This document shows positions 27,027 through 36,316 of a stretch of DNA of 64,000 nt, in pieces. This stretch comes from Nordella sp. HKS 07 (GTDB taxonomy: Bacteria > Pseudomonadota > Alphaproteobacteria > Rhizobiales > Aestuariivirgaceae): contig NZ_CP049258.1 of the NCBI RefSeq assembly GCF_011046735.1, positions 5,226,001 through 5,290,000 on the forward strand. Reading direction: 5' to 3'. Every line of letters starts with the position of its first letter. Within the stretch, counting starts at the first letter, position 1. The position numbers and the translations under genes are program-made. A model generated the notes under the pieces. It saw only the letters and a list, made by a program, of their open reading frames with translations. It was not told the DNA's origin and made no database searches.

Positions 27027-27955
27027 CCATCATGCAGGAGATCACCACGGATAGCGATCAGCGCCAGCCCATCATCACGCTCCAAGGCATCACCCGGTCC
27101 TTTGGTCCGGTGCAGGCCCTGCGTGGTATCTCGCTCGCCTTGAAGCCCGGCCGCGCTCTGGCGCTAGTGGGGGAATCGGGCTGCGGCAAGACGAGCTGTG
27201 CCCGCATCATCGCGCGCATGGACCGGCCGAGCACGGGCGATCTCTATTTCCGTGGCCGGCAATTCACCTCGTCGCAAAGCTCGGAGGACGAGAAGACTTA
27301 TCGCCGCGCCGTGCAGATGGTGTTCCAGGATCCCTTCGCCGCGCTCAATCCTGTCTTCACCGTCGCCCATCATCTGGCGCGCCCAATGCTGCTGCACGGT
27401 CACGCAAAGACACGCAGTGAGGTCGCTGCGCGTGTCGCGGCACTCCTCGCCAGCGTCGATCTCGAAGGGCAATCGACGGCGGGGAAGTTCCCGCATGAAT
27501 TGTCAGGAGGCCAGCGCCAGCGCGTTAACATCGCCCGCGCGCTCGCGGTCGAGCCCGATGTACTGGTCGCCGACGAGCCGACCTCGATGCTCGACGTGTC
27601 GATCCGCCTCGGCATTCTCGAGCTTCTGTCCGAGATCAAACGCCAGCGTAATCTGGCGCTGCTCTACATTACTCACGACATCGCCACAGCCGCCCATGTC
27701 GCCGAAGAGATGATCGTGATGTTCGCCGGGCAGATGATCGAATGGGGCGACACGCGGACGATCATCGCCGAGGCGCGCCACCCTTATACGCGTCTGCTTC
27801 TCTCCGCCGTGCCCGATCCCGATCGGCCCTTCGTCCCGGGCGAAAGCGTTGAATTCCTGCGCCATGCCGAGGCCATTCGCAAAGTGAGCCGGGACGCGTC
27901 CGCCGCCATCGAGCAGATAGGCCCCAATCACTTCACCCGCAGCGTCACCCTCTGA
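27023..27955 (+). CDS. ABC transporter ATPase (DppF type)
   Basis: Second ATP-binding subunit, 310 residues. Walker A is GESGCGKTSC near residue 53, signature LSGGQRQRVNIARAL near residue 160, Walker B VLVADEPTSMLDVS, switch His in YITHDIATAA. The C-terminus shows the oligopeptide-transporter extension (HPYTRLLLSAVPDPD). It overlaps its partner as ATGA and precedes the GNAT by eight bases, completing a full importer set. Confidence 0.93.
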   Translation: MTIMQEITTDSDQRQPIITLQGITRSFGPVQALRGISLALKPGRALALVGESGCGKTSCARIIARMDRPSTGDLYFRGRQFTSSQSSEDEKTYRRAVQMVFQDPFAALNPVFTVAHHLARPMLLHGHAKTRSEVAARVAALLASVDLEGQSTAGKFPHELSGGQRQRVNIARALAVEPDVLVADEPTSMLDVSIRLGILELLSEIKRQRNLALLYITHDIATAAHVAEEMIVMFAGQMIEWGDTRTIIAEARHPYTRLLLSAVPDPDRPFVPGESVEFLRHAEAIRKVSRDASAAIEQIGPNHFTRSVTL

Positions 27956-27963
27956 GCAGCATC

Positions 27964-28440
27964 ATGGACCTTCTCGTTCGCCTCTATGCCCTCGAGCCCA
28001 AGCCGCAGCTCGCCGCCAAACTGGCGAAGAAGGGCATCGTGATCCGCCGCGTCCTGGCGCCCGAGCTGGCGCCGGTCACGCGCTGGATCGGGGAAAGTTT
28101 CGGGGCCGGCTGGGCGGGAGAGGCGACGGTGAGTTTCGCGCGCCAGCCGCCATCCTGCTTCATCGCGATCCGCAAGAACCAGCCTGTCGGCTTCGCCTGC
28201 TACGACGCGACCGCGCGCGGCTTCTTCGGTCCGACCGGGGTGGATGAGGCGGCACGCGGCCAGGGCATCGGCCAGACGCTGCTGCTCGCCTGCCTCTTCG
28301 ACATGCTGGCGCAAGGCTATGCCTATGCGATCATCGGTGATGTCGGGCCGGTCGATTTTTATGCCCGCACCGTCGGCGCCACGCGCATTGCGGGCTCGAC
28401 CCCCGGCATCTTCGCCGGCCGCCTCAGACCCACCGACTGA
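27964..28440 (+). CDS. GNAT family acetyltransferase
   Basis: Acyl-CoA-dependent N-acyltransferase of 158 residues. The acetyl-CoA loop appears as VDEAARGQGIGQTLLLACL near residue 92 (R/Q-x-x-G-x-G/A pattern), and GDVGPVDFYARTVGA near residue 122 is the terminal beta-alpha element. In an operon for uptake and cleavage of amino-sugar oligosaccharides it could acetylate glucosamine units, but this is inference from context. Spacing to its neighbours is 8 and 23 nt. Confidence 0.85.
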   Translation: MDLLVRLYALEPKPQLAAKLAKKGIVIRRVLAPELAPVTRWIGESFGAGWAGEATVSFARQPPSCFIAIRKNQPVGFACYDATARGFFGPTGVDEAARGQGIGQTLLLACLFDMLAQGYAYAIIGDVGPVDFYARTVGATRIAGSTPGIFAGRLRPTD

Positions 28441-28463
28441 ACCCACGAACCTGAAGGAAAGCC

Positions 28464-30401
28464 ATGGCTCCCGACGCCAAATCACTATTCCGGCTCGACA
28501 CGCAATGGACGGCCGCAACCGCGTCCGAGCGCGCGGTCTATGCCTTGATCCTCACCAATCTCTCATCCGCACCGGTCAAGGATTTCCTTCTGTGCTTCAG
28601 CGGCCCGGCCCGCATCGATCCCGCCGCCGAGATCGAGAATGGCAGGCTTCATGTGCGCCTCTCCAACCACACCGAGCTCAGCCCGCCGGACGGCTTCGTG
28701 CTGGAGCCCGGCGCCTCCTGGCGCGTCGTCGCGCGTGGTGTCAGCTATCCGCTGTGCCACTGGAGCGATGGCGCCACCACCGCTTATCTCGCCTTCGCCG
28801 ATCTCACCACGCTGTCGGTGCGTGCGATGCCGACGCGGAGCACGAGCGACAATGCGCCGCTGCGCAACAATGTCGAAGCCTATCCGGTGCCCGAGACGGT
28901 ACCGGCGCCGGTTTCGATCATTCCCTGGCCCGAGCATGTGGCGGTGAGCGAGCGCCGTGCGGTACCGAAGGGGCTGGCGCTCAAAGGCAACAGCACGCAA
29001 GCGAACGGAGCGATCGCGGCCTTCGGCGATCTCGTCCGCCATCTCTTCCCGGCCGAGGCCTTGCTGCGGCCGCCGGAGGAGGGGGGCTATACGGTCGATC
29101 TCAAGCACGCGGAGGGACTTGGACCAGAGGCCTACAGCTTGCGTTTCCTGCCGGTTGGCGCAACCCTCAGGGCCTCGACGCAAAGCGGCTTCCTCTACGG
29201 TCTCGTTACCCTCGGCCAAGTCCTGCGCGGCGCGCGGCAATATCCGGAGACCTTCCTGTTCCCTGGTGTGGGCCAGATCAGCGACCGGCCGGCCTATGGC
29301 TGGCGCGGCACTCATCTCGATGTGGCGCGGCAATTCTATGCCGCCGACGAAGTGAGGCAGTTTCTTCGCATCCTCGCCTGGAACAAGCTCAACCGGTTTC
29401 ACTGGCATCTGACCGATGACGAGGCCTGGCGCATCGAGAGTTCCGCTTATCCCGAGCTGAACTCGATCGGCGCCTGGCGCGGCCACGGCTTGCCTATTCC
29501 GCCACTCTTCGGATCATCGCCCGAGCCGTCGGGCGGGTACTATTCGAAGGATGTCATTCGCGGCATGGTGACGTTTGCGGCCGACCTCGGCATCGACATC
29601 GTGCCCGAGATCGATGTGCCCGGCCATTGCTTCGCCGCCCAGCAGTCTTTGCCCTGGCTGCATGATCCGCACGAGACGGGCGAATACTTCTCCATCCAGG
29701 GCTATCCCAACAACTGCATCAATCCTGCTGGCGAGGAGACCTATCGCTTCATGGAGACGGTTCTGGACGAGCTTATCGAGCTCTTTCCCTCACGCACCAT
29801 TCATGTCGGCGCCGATGAAGTGCCGGCCGATGCCTGGAGCCGCTCGCCGCAGGCCAAGGCCAAGCTCGCCGAATTGCAGGGCTCCGGGCGAGCGGAACTG
29901 CAGGCGCATTTCCTGCGCCGCGTGCAGGCCCATCTCACCGCCAGGGGCCGCATCACCGGCGCCTGGGAAGAGGCCGCCCATGGCGGCGGCATCGACAAGG
30001 CGAACTGCTATCTCAATGGCTGGCACTCGGTTGAGATCAACGCCAAGCTCGCGGAGGAGGGCTATGACATCGTCGTCTGCCCGGCGCAGGTCTATTATCT
30101 CGACATGGCGCATAGCGCCGAATGGGCTGAGCCCGGCGCTTCCTGGGCCGGCTGGTCGAGCCTCGAGAAGACGTATGCGTTCGATCCGGCCGCCGGCTGG
30201 AGCGACGCGCAGAAGCGTCATCTGCTGGGTGTCCAGACCTGCATCTGGTCGGAGCCGATGACCGACCGGCGCGTCTTCAACCGTCTCGTCTTCCCGCGGA
30301 TATCGGCGATGGCCGAGACGGGCTGGACGAAGAGCGAGGCGAAGTCCTGGCCGCGTTTCAGGGCATTGGCCGGGCTGATGCCGGCGCTCTATCCGCGATG
30401 A
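28464..30401 (+). CDS. beta-N-acetylhexosaminidase, GH20
   Basis: Glycoside hydrolase of 645 residues releasing terminal N-acetylhexosamine from chitin-type or related oligosaccharides. An N-terminal beta domain (residues about 1-165) precedes the GH20b-like segment (ISIIPWPEHV onward) and the catalytic barrel from about residue 270 (RPAYGWRGTHLDVARQF). The catalytic Asp-Glu pair is D451-E452 in HVGADEVP, and FHWHLTDDEAW near residue 312 is conserved. No signal peptide is seen, so it should act in the cytoplasm on imported oligosaccharides. Last gene of the operon, ending six bases from a convergent amidohydrolase. Confidence 0.93.
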   Translation: MAPDAKSLFRLDTQWTAATASERAVYALILTNLSSAPVKDFLLCFSGPARIDPAAEIENGRLHVRLSNHTELSPPDGFVLEPGASWRVVARGVSYPLCHWSDGATTAYLAFADLTTLSVRAMPTRSTSDNAPLRNNVEAYPVPETVPAPVSIIPWPEHVAVSERRAVPKGLALKGNSTQANGAIAAFGDLVRHLFPAEALLRPPEEGGYTVDLKHAEGLGPEAYSLRFLPVGATLRASTQSGFLYGLVTLGQVLRGARQYPETFLFPGVGQISDRPAYGWRGTHLDVARQFYAADEVRQFLRILAWNKLNRFHWHLTDDEAWRIESSAYPELNSIGAWRGHGLPIPPLFGSSPEPSGGYYSKDVIRGMVTFAADLGIDIVPEIDVPGHCFAAQQSLPWLHDPHETGEYFSIQGYPNNCINPAGEETYRFMETVLDELIELFPSRTIHVGADEVPADAWSRSPQAKAKLAELQGSGRAELQAHFLRRVQAHLTARGRITGAWEEAAHGGGIDKANCYLNGWHSVEINAKLAEEGYDIVVCPAQVYYLDMAHSAEWAEPGASWAGWSSLEKTYAFDPAAGWSDAQKRHLLGVQTCIWSEPMTDRRVFNRLVFPRISAMAETGWTKSEAKSWPRFRALAGLMPALYPR

Positions 30402-30407
30402 GGCTTG

Positions 30408-32079
30408 TCAAACGTCCGCTTCGAAAGTCACGCGTCCGTCGCAAATGGTGACGGCGGGCTTGATCCTGGCCAAGTCCTCCGCCCGCGTCGTTTCGAGGTC
30501 GCCATCATAGACCACCACATCAGCAAGAAGCCCCTCGACGAGGCGGCCCTTCTTGGCTTCGGCGAACTCGGTATAGGCGCTGTCGGACGTGAAGGCGGCG
30601 GCCGCGTCCATGAAGCTCTGGCGCTGTGGTGGGCAGTCGGGGGCGATCGGCGACTGCGTCATCGCCGACTGCATGCCCTGCAACGGATCGAGCGGCGAGA
30701 TCGGCCAGTCGGAGGAGAAACTGATATGGGCGCCGGCTTCGCGCAAAGTCTGCCAGGCATAGGAATAAGGCAGCTTCTTCCCGATGCGCTCGCGGCAGGG
30801 CTCTTCCGGCACGCCCGGAACGCCGAGACCCACTATCGGCTGCAGCGAGGCGACGACGCCCAATTCTTTGAGCCGCGGAATATCGGCGGGATCGATCACC
30901 TCGATATGCTCGATGCGATGGCGGGAGTCGCGCGTGCCGTTCACCTTCCGCGCAAACTCATAACCATCGAGCGTGCGCCTCACCGCGGCATCGCCGATCG
31001 CATGCACGCTGATCTGCAGCCCGTTCCGGTCGGCGCGCGCCGCGACCTCGTTGAACTGGTCGGCCGTGAAAAGCGCGAAGCCGCGCTCGCCCGGATGGTT
31101 GGGATAGTCGTCGAGCATCAGCGCCGTCATGGATTCGATCACACCGTCCATGAAGATCTTGACGCGGCCCGAATAGAGCATGTCGTCATTGTAGCGCGCC
31201 CGCATCTCGACCGCCTCGTCGACGCGCTCGGTGGCGAAGAAGTTCTTCTGATGCCAGGGCACCTGCACGCGGCAGACGAGATCGCCTTCCTGGCGCAGCG
31301 CGTCGAGCAGCTCGAGCTGATAATAATTGCCGTCCATGTTGTGGATGGAGGTGATGCCGAGCGAGGCGCAGTATTTGAGGCCGCGCTTGAGGGCCGCCAT
31401 GTCGGCGCGCCGGTCCCCCTCGCTCGCCGGCGGCACCGGATTCTCACCGGTGGTCATCCCGAGCGACTCGCGCCCCTGGGTCGGGGTGAGCGCGAAGACG
31501 GGGCCATAGGCCGCCGGCTCCTTGAGCTCACCGGCGGCGAGCCCGTCCGCCCCCATGACGATTTCGTTGCCGGGCGGGAGGGCCTTGCCGTGGAGGATGC
31601 CCGCCGCTTTCAGCGCCGCGGTATTGGCCCACACGGTGTGATGGTCGAAGCAGCACAGGATGAAGGGGGCGGTCGGGCAGGACCTGGTCGAGATCCTGGC
31701 GGGTGATGATGCCGGTCGGCCGGATGGTCATGTAGTTCGCGCCATTGGCGACGATGATCTTGTCGTCGGGGCGCTTGGCCGAATAAGCACGCACCGCCCG
31801 GGTCAGGGCCTCGATGCCTTCGAGTCCCGTGACCATGAGGCTGTCGAGCTCGACCGAGCCCATGAAGATATGCATATGGCTCTCGATCATGCCGGGAAGC
31901 ACCGTCTTGCCGCGCGCATCGATCACCCGCGTATGCGGGGCCTTGAGCCCCGCGATATCGTCCTGCCTTCCGACCGCGAGCAGCCGGTTCCCGGCGATCG
32001 CCAGCGCTTCAGCGCGCGGCAACGCCTTGTCCATGGTCAGGATTTTGGCATTGGTGATGATGATATCGGCTGTCGGCAT
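30408..32079 (-). pseudogene. YtcJ-like amidohydrolase, +1 frameshift
   Basis: Metal-dependent hydrolase of the amidohydrolase 3 family, about 556 residues if restored. The N-terminal part has DIIITNAKILTMD and the metal motif ESHMHIF. After DLDQVLPDRP the frame is lost at a run of five G on the plus strand (31665-31669); removing one base restores FILCCFDHHTVWANTAAL, joined to the rest of the family sequence (CVHAIGDAAVRRTLDGYE region, HRIEHIEVIDP) to the C-terminal FEADV. Both halves are otherwise well conserved. Convergent with the hexosaminidase gene and not obviously tied to it. Confidence 0.87.
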
Positions 32080-32166
32080 AGTCCGTCCTGGCTGAAAAAG
32101 GGGCTCGAAATTGCCCGCTTGATATTCTTATAGCAAGACCCCACACTATGGCTGGTTTCAACAATC

Positions 32167-32181
32167 GAAAGGAGGTGATCC
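32167..32181 (+). promoter_or_regulatory. 15-nt extended Shine-Dalgarno
   Basis: GAAAGGAGGTGATCC is the exact reverse complement of the last 15 or so bases of the usual proteobacterial 16S rRNA 3' end (GGATCACCTCCTTTC). Its GGAGG core lies seven bases before the ATG at 32183. Typical ribosome binding sites in this window match over only four to seven bases. Confidence 0.85.
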
Positions 32182-32182
32182 G

Positions 32183-32251
32183 ATGTCGAGTGAGTTCACT
32201 GCGTTTGTCACGCTCGTGCGGGTCGCAGCGGAGGCTCCTTGCCTTTCCTGA
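32183..32251 (+). CDS. 22-residue small protein with perfect ribosome binding site
   Basis: ATG to TGA, 22 residues beginning MSSEFTAFVTLV and ending APCLS. It stands alone between the amidohydrolase start and the mlaF-like stop, preceded by a 15-nt perfect anti-anti-SD match and followed 39 nt later by a strong intrinsic terminator, so it forms a self-contained transcription unit of about 170 nt. I do not recognise the product. It could be a real small protein, a leader peptide, or a short RNA whose main property is binding the 30S subunit. A weak promoter candidate, TTGATA at 32119 with CACTAT 18 bp later, lies upstream. Confidence 0.6.
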   Translation: MSSEFTAFVTLVRVAAEAPCLS

Positions 32252-32290
32252 CGTTATCCGGATCGGGATGCTGACCAACGCATCTCACGG

Positions 32291-32319
32291 GAAGGGCCGC
32301 TCGCGCGGCCCTTCTTTTT
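32291..32319 (+). terminator. intrinsic terminator after the small gene
   Basis: A perfect 10-bp stem GAAGGGCCGC/GCGGCCCTTC with a TCGC loop is followed by TTTTT at 32315-32319. The T-run is on the plus strand only, so it terminates plus-strand transcription and ends the small-gene unit before the convergent mlaF-like gene. Confidence 0.9.
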
Positions 32320-32355
32320 GCCTCTTAGCCCGGCCATGACGAGTTGGGGAGACCC

Positions 32356-33132
32356 CTAAGCCTTCAAGATTTCCATCTGGATCGGCCCTTCGGCGCGGCC
32401 GTGGATGAACTGGTCGACAGAGGCGTTGCCGCTCTCGTCGACCGAGCTCGCCGGGCCCTGCCAGATGATCTCGCCCTTGTGGATCATGGCGATGCGGTCA
32501 GCGATCTTGCGGGCCGACGCCATGTCGTGGGTGATCGAGATGGTGGTGGCGCCGAGACGCTCCACGCAGTCGACGATCAGGTTGTTGATGACGTCCGCCA
32601 TGATCGGATCGAGGCCGGTGGTCGGCTCGTCGAAGAAGATGATCTCGGGGTCGGCGGCGATGGCGCGGGCGAGGCCGACGCGTTTCTGCATGCCGCCCGA
32701 CAGTTCCGCCGGGTGGAGCTGACCCACTTCGGGGCCGAGCCCCACCTGCCGCAGTTTCTCCATCGCGATATCCCGCGCCTGCTTGCGCGGCATGTTGCGG
32801 CCCTGGATGAGGCCGAAAGCGACATTCTCCCAGACGGGGAGGGAGTCGAAGAGAGCGCCCCCCTGGAACAGCATGCCGAAGCGCTGCAGGAAGGCGTCCC
32901 GGTCCTTGCCGGTGAGGCCGGTGACTTCCTTGCCGCCGATGCTGATCGAGCCCGAATCCGGACGCACGATGCCGAGGATGGACTTGATCATCACCGACTT
33001 GCCGGTGCCCGAACCGCCGATGACGACCAGCGACTGGGCTTTCGGCACGGTGAGATTGATGCCGTTGAGGACCTTCTTCGGTCCGAAGGCCTTGCGGACG
33101 TCCTTGAGGACTATGTAGTCGGTCTCGTCCAT
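32356..33132 (-). CDS. mlaF: ABC transporter ATPase, MlaF type
   Basis: ATPase of 258 residues for the MCE-type phospholipid (maintenance of outer-membrane lipid asymmetry) transporter. Walker A GGSGTGKSV is near residue 36, signature LSGGMQKRVGLARAI near residue 143, Walker B IIFFDEPTTGLDPI. The C-terminus has the family tail with QGPASSVDESGN. It lies four bases after the permease gene. The MCE substrate-binding subunit (MlaD) is not in this window, so either lies elsewhere or the pair serves another MCE system. Confidence 0.88.
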   Translation of the reverse strand: MDETDYIVLKDVRKAFGPKKVLNGINLTVPKAQSLVVIGGSGTGKSVMIKSILGIVRPDSGSISIGGKEVTGLTGKDRDAFLQRFGMLFQGGALFDSLPVWENVAFGLIQGRNMPRKQARDIAMEKLRQVGLGPEVGQLHPAELSGGMQKRVGLARAIAADPEIIFFDEPTTGLDPIMADVINNLIVDCVERLGATTISITHDMASARKIADRIAMIHKGEIIWQGPASSVDESGNASVDQFIHGRAEGPIQMEILKA

Positions 33133-33136
33133 CAGA

Positions 33137-33910
33137 TCACTCCGAGAACAACAGCGAGGTGAGGACGAAATTGGCGGCGAGGATAAGGATCGCCGAGCTT
33201 ACCACCGCATTGGTGGTGGCGCGGCCGACACCTTGCGCGCCGCCTTTCGAATGAAAGCCGTGATAGCAGCCCATCAGCGTGATGATGAAGCCGAACACCG
33301 CCGCCTTGATGAGACCCGACATCACGTCGCCGAATTGCAGGAAGTCTGCCGTGCTCTTGATATAGGCGAAGGAGTTGAAGCCGAGCGAGCGGGTGCCGAT
33401 GACATAGCCGCCCATGATGCCGATGATATCGGCAATGAAGACCAGGATCGGCAAGGTAATGACGCCGGCGAGGATGCGCGGGCCGACGAGATATTTGAAC
33501 GGGTTGGTCGCGAGCGTCGTCAGAGCATCGATCTGCTCGGTGACCCGCATGGTGCCGAGCTCGGCGGCGATCGAGGCGCCGACGCGGCCCGCCACCATGA
33601 GACCGGCGAGCACGGGCCCCAGCTCACGGGTGATGCCGAGCGCCACGATGGTCGAAACGAGGCTTTCGGCGTTGAAGCGCGAGCCGCCGAGATAGATCTG
33701 CAGCGCGAGAGCGCCGCCGGTGAAGAAGGCGGTAAGGCCTACGACAGGCAGCGAGTTATAGCCAATCTTGAGCATCTGCTCGAAAATCTGGCGCACATAG
33801 ATAGTGGGCGTCAGGCCCTGCACCAGCGCATCCTTGATGAAAAGGACAGTGCTGCCGATCTCGGTGAGGAGGGCCAGCACGACGCGGCCCAGATTGGCGA
33901 GGAAGTTCAC
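33137..33910 (-). CDS. mlaE: MCE-type ABC permease, MlaE type
   Basis: Permease of 257 residues with about five to six membrane helices. The family shows in LPVVGLTAFFTGGALALQIYLGG, ELGPVLAGLMVAGRVGASIAAELGTMRVTEQIDAL, and the C-terminal GRATTNAVVSSAILILAANFVLTSL. Its ATG overlaps the alr stop as ATGA, so alr, mlaE and mlaF are coupled. This arrangement next to alr is known from other Hyphomicrobiales as far as I recall. Confidence 0.9.
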   Translation of the reverse strand: MNFLANLGRVVLALLTEIGSTVLFIKDALVQGLTPTIYVRQIFEQMLKIGYNSLPVVGLTAFFTGGALALQIYLGGSRFNAESLVSTIVALGITRELGPVLAGLMVAGRVGASIAAELGTMRVTEQIDALTTLATNPFKYLVGPRILAGVITLPILVFIADIIGIMGGYVIGTRSLGFNSFAYIKSTADFLQFGDVMSGLIKAAVFGFIITLMGCYHGFHSKGGAQGVGRATTNAVVSSAILILAANFVLTSLLFSE

Positions 33911-35082
33911 GATAGGGGAGCCTTGGAGAGGTGCGATTCGGCCCCTGAATATAGACGGGTGAAGCGCTGACCTAAACGGGTGAGGAGTTCATAGGAGATG
34001 GTGCCAGCCCATTCTGCCGTTTCATCGATGGCAATATTACGGCCGATGAGTTCCGCTCTTGTTCCGCGCCTGCACAGATCTACCGGCACCTGCGTCACGT
34101 CGACCGCCATCATGTCCATCGAAACGCGCCCGATCACCGGACAACGGCGGTCGGCGATATAGACCTGGGCCGGGCCGTTGGTGGCCCGCGAGCTCAAGGA
34201 GCGCGGCACGCCGTCCTTGTAGCCGGCGCCCAATATCGCGATACGAGTCGGCCGCGTGGCCCGCCAGGTGGCGCCGTAGCCGACGCTTTCGCCGGCCTCG
34301 ATTTCGCGCAGCTGCAACACGGTGCCCTGAAGATGCGCGACCGGCAGCATCGGATTGGCCGCCGGCGCCACCGGATTGCCGCCATAGAGCGCGATGCCGG
34401 GGCGCACCATGTCATGGGTGTAGTCGGGACCGAGGAAGATGCCGCTCGAATTGGCGAGGCTCGCCGGAATGCCGGGCAGGCGCCGGCGCAACGCCGAAAA
34501 GGCGGCATTCTGGCGGCCATTGAGCGGATGGCCCGGCTCGTCGGCACAAGCGAGATGGCTCATCAGCAAGGTGAGATTGAGCCGGGCGCTGATCTCATTG
34601 TCGCCGAGCAACGCCTCGAAGGCCGGACCTGAAAAGCCCAGGCGGTTGATGCCGGTATCGACATGGATGGCGCAGGGGAGGTTGCGGCCATATTCGGTGC
34701 CGAAGGCCGCCCATTCGCGTGCCTCTTCGACGGTGATGAGAGCGGGGCGCAGATCCTCGCGCGCATAGAATTCGGCCTGGCCCGGAAACAGGCCGTCCAG
34801 CACATAGATGACGGCCTCGCGCGGCAGGATTGACCTGAGCTCGCCGCCCTCCATTGGCCGCGCCACGAAGAAGGTGCGGCAACCTGCCGCCCACAGCGCT
34901 ACCGCGACCTGCTCGACGCCCAGACCATAGGCATTGCCTTTGACCGCGGCCCCGCATTCGGCCGGGGCGGCCCTGGCGGCAAGCCGCTTCCAGTTTTCCT
35001 GGATGGCGGTGAGATCGACCGTCAGAACGGCGCCGGCCAGATCGGTGGGCGGCCCGCTGATATGGGCGTTGAACGAGCTCAT
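33907..35082 (-). CDS. alr: alanine racemase
   Basis: PLP enzyme making D-alanine for peptidoglycan, 391 residues. The PLP lysine lies in AAVKGNAYGLG near residue 44 (usual motif AVVKANAYGHG, so two small changes), and the catalytic tyrosine is in GESVGYGATWRA near residue 268. The start at MSSFNAH is favoured; an ATG seven codons upstream is also in frame. It overlaps mlaE by four bases. Together with dnaB it belongs to the conserved core order. Confidence 0.93.
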   Translation of the reverse strand: MSSFNAHISGPPTDLAGAVLTVDLTAIQENWKRLAARAAPAECGAAVKGNAYGLGVEQVAVALWAAGCRTFFVARPMEGGELRSILPREAVIYVLDGLFPGQAEFYAREDLRPALITVEEAREWAAFGTEYGRNLPCAIHVDTGINRLGFSGPAFEALLGDNEISARLNLTLLMSHLACADEPGHPLNGRQNAAFSALRRRLPGIPASLANSSGIFLGPDYTHDMVRPGIALYGGNPVAPAANPMLPVAHLQGTVLQLREIEAGESVGYGATWRATRPTRIAILGAGYKDGVPRSLSSRATNGPAQVYIADRRCPVIGRVSMDMMAVDVTQVPVDLCRRGTRAELIGRNIAIDETAEWAGTISYELLTRLGQRFTRLYSGAESHLSKAPLS

Positions 35083-35143
35083 CGCCTGCGCATAAAGCGT
35101 CAAACGGCCGGGGATGCAAGGATATATCGGTCAGACGCGTTAA

Positions 35144-36316
35144 TCACGCGCTGACGGGTTTACGTGTGGTCTGGCGCCCGCGCAGCAGCGCCAGCGCCAT
35201 TTCCGCGACGGCGAAGGCCAGCACGGCGGCGAGAAAGCCCGCTATGCCGACCGTCACGATCAGCCAGCCGCCAAGCACCGGAAAGCCGAAAATGCCGAAG
35301 AAATAGGCGATGACGAACCAGGTCAAGGCGGCGCTGCGGTGCTCAGGCGGCGCGTCATTGACGGCCTGTGTCTGGATGACTGTGTAGACGAGGCCATAGC
35401 CGAGGCCGAGCAGGATGGCGCTCGCGATCTGGACCGGCACCCCATAGACAAGGCCGAAGGCGGTCACGACGCCGAGGATCATCAGCGCCAGGAGAACGAC
35501 GGACGCGCGATCGCCATCGGCGCGGTTGATCATCGGCGCCAGGACGAAGCGCGCCACCACCACGGTGACGGCATAGGCGGCGAAAAAGGTGCCGGCCTCG
35601 AGGCCGGTGCCGCGCACCAACGACGACTGGAAAGTAAGCATGCCGCTGAACACGCAGGCGCCGAGCCCCACCATGAGGATCGGATAGATCGCGCGCGAGG
35701 AGAGAAGCGCCGGCAGCGCGCGCATCCAGTTGCTGGTCTGCGCCCGCGCCTGGGAAGCTTGCGGCGACAAGGCTTCGAAGGTGAGGAGCAGGACGGCGGC
35801 GACGAGCGTGGCGCCGGCGATCACGCCGAAAGCGCCTCTGGTTGAGAGACCGAGATGCTCGACGAGCGCCGCCGCCACGATCGGGCTGAAGCCGATGCCC
35901 GCCATCTGGAAGGCGCCGAAGCGGGTGAACCAGAAGCCGCGATCCTGATCGGTGACGCGCTCCGAGAGCGCCATGGGCCCGGCGAGATAGAAGATGCCCC
36001 AGCCAAGCCCGATCAGGAAGCCGGCCAGCGCGATGAGCGGCGTCAATGTCGTGAGGAGCGCCAGAAAGCCATAGCCCGCCGCCACCGAGACGGCGCCCAT
36101 GGCGCCCATGCGCGCCGCCTTGAGCTTCTTCGCATACCAGCCGACCAGCGGCACGCCGATAAGCGTGCCCGCCATCGCGCCCCCGAGCGTCGTGCTGGTG
36201 TCGATCTCGCTGCCGCCCAGGGCGCGGAAATGCTCAGTGAGCAGAAAGGTCGCGCCATAGCCGGCGGCGGTGAGGAGCGTGCCGACAAAGAGGAAATAAG
36301 CGTGCGATGCGCGCAT
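35144..36316 (-). CDS. MFS transporter
   Basis: Major facilitator superfamily protein of 390 residues with about twelve membrane helices. It begins MRASHAYFLFVGTLLTAAGYGATFLL; an upstream in-frame start would add 29 residues of low similarity. A loop with AKKLKAARMGAMGAV after helix 2 fits the MFS motif region. It lies between dnaB and alr on the same strand, an unusual insertion in that core order. The substrate is unknown. Confidence 0.88.
   Translation of the reverse strand: MRASHAYFLFVGTLLTAAGYGATFLLTEHFRALGGSEIDTSTTLGGAMAGTLIGVPLVGWYAKKLKAARMGAMGAVSVAAGYGFLALLTTLTPLIALAGFLIGLGWGIFYLAGPMALSERVTDQDRGFWFTRFGAFQMAGIGFSPIVAAALVEHLGLSTRGAFGVIAGATLVAAVLLLTFEALSPQASQARAQTSNWMRALPALLSSRAIYPILMVGLGACVFSGMLTFQSSLVRGTGLEAGTFFAAYAVTVVVARFVLAPMINRADGDRASVVLLALMILGVVTAFGLVYGVPVQIASAILLGLGYGLVYTVIQTQAVNDAPPEHRSAALTWFVIAYFFGIFGFPVLGGWLIVTVGIAGFLAAVLAFAVAEMALALLRGRQTTRKPVSA

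Noticed and set aside
32167-32181. Fragment of a 16S rRNA gene 3' end on the minus strand
   Set aside because: The minus strand reads GGATCACCTCCTTTC, but the bases before it do not match 16S rRNA (no GCGGCT context and no other rRNA sequence), while the plus strand has a start codon at proper spacing and a terminator.
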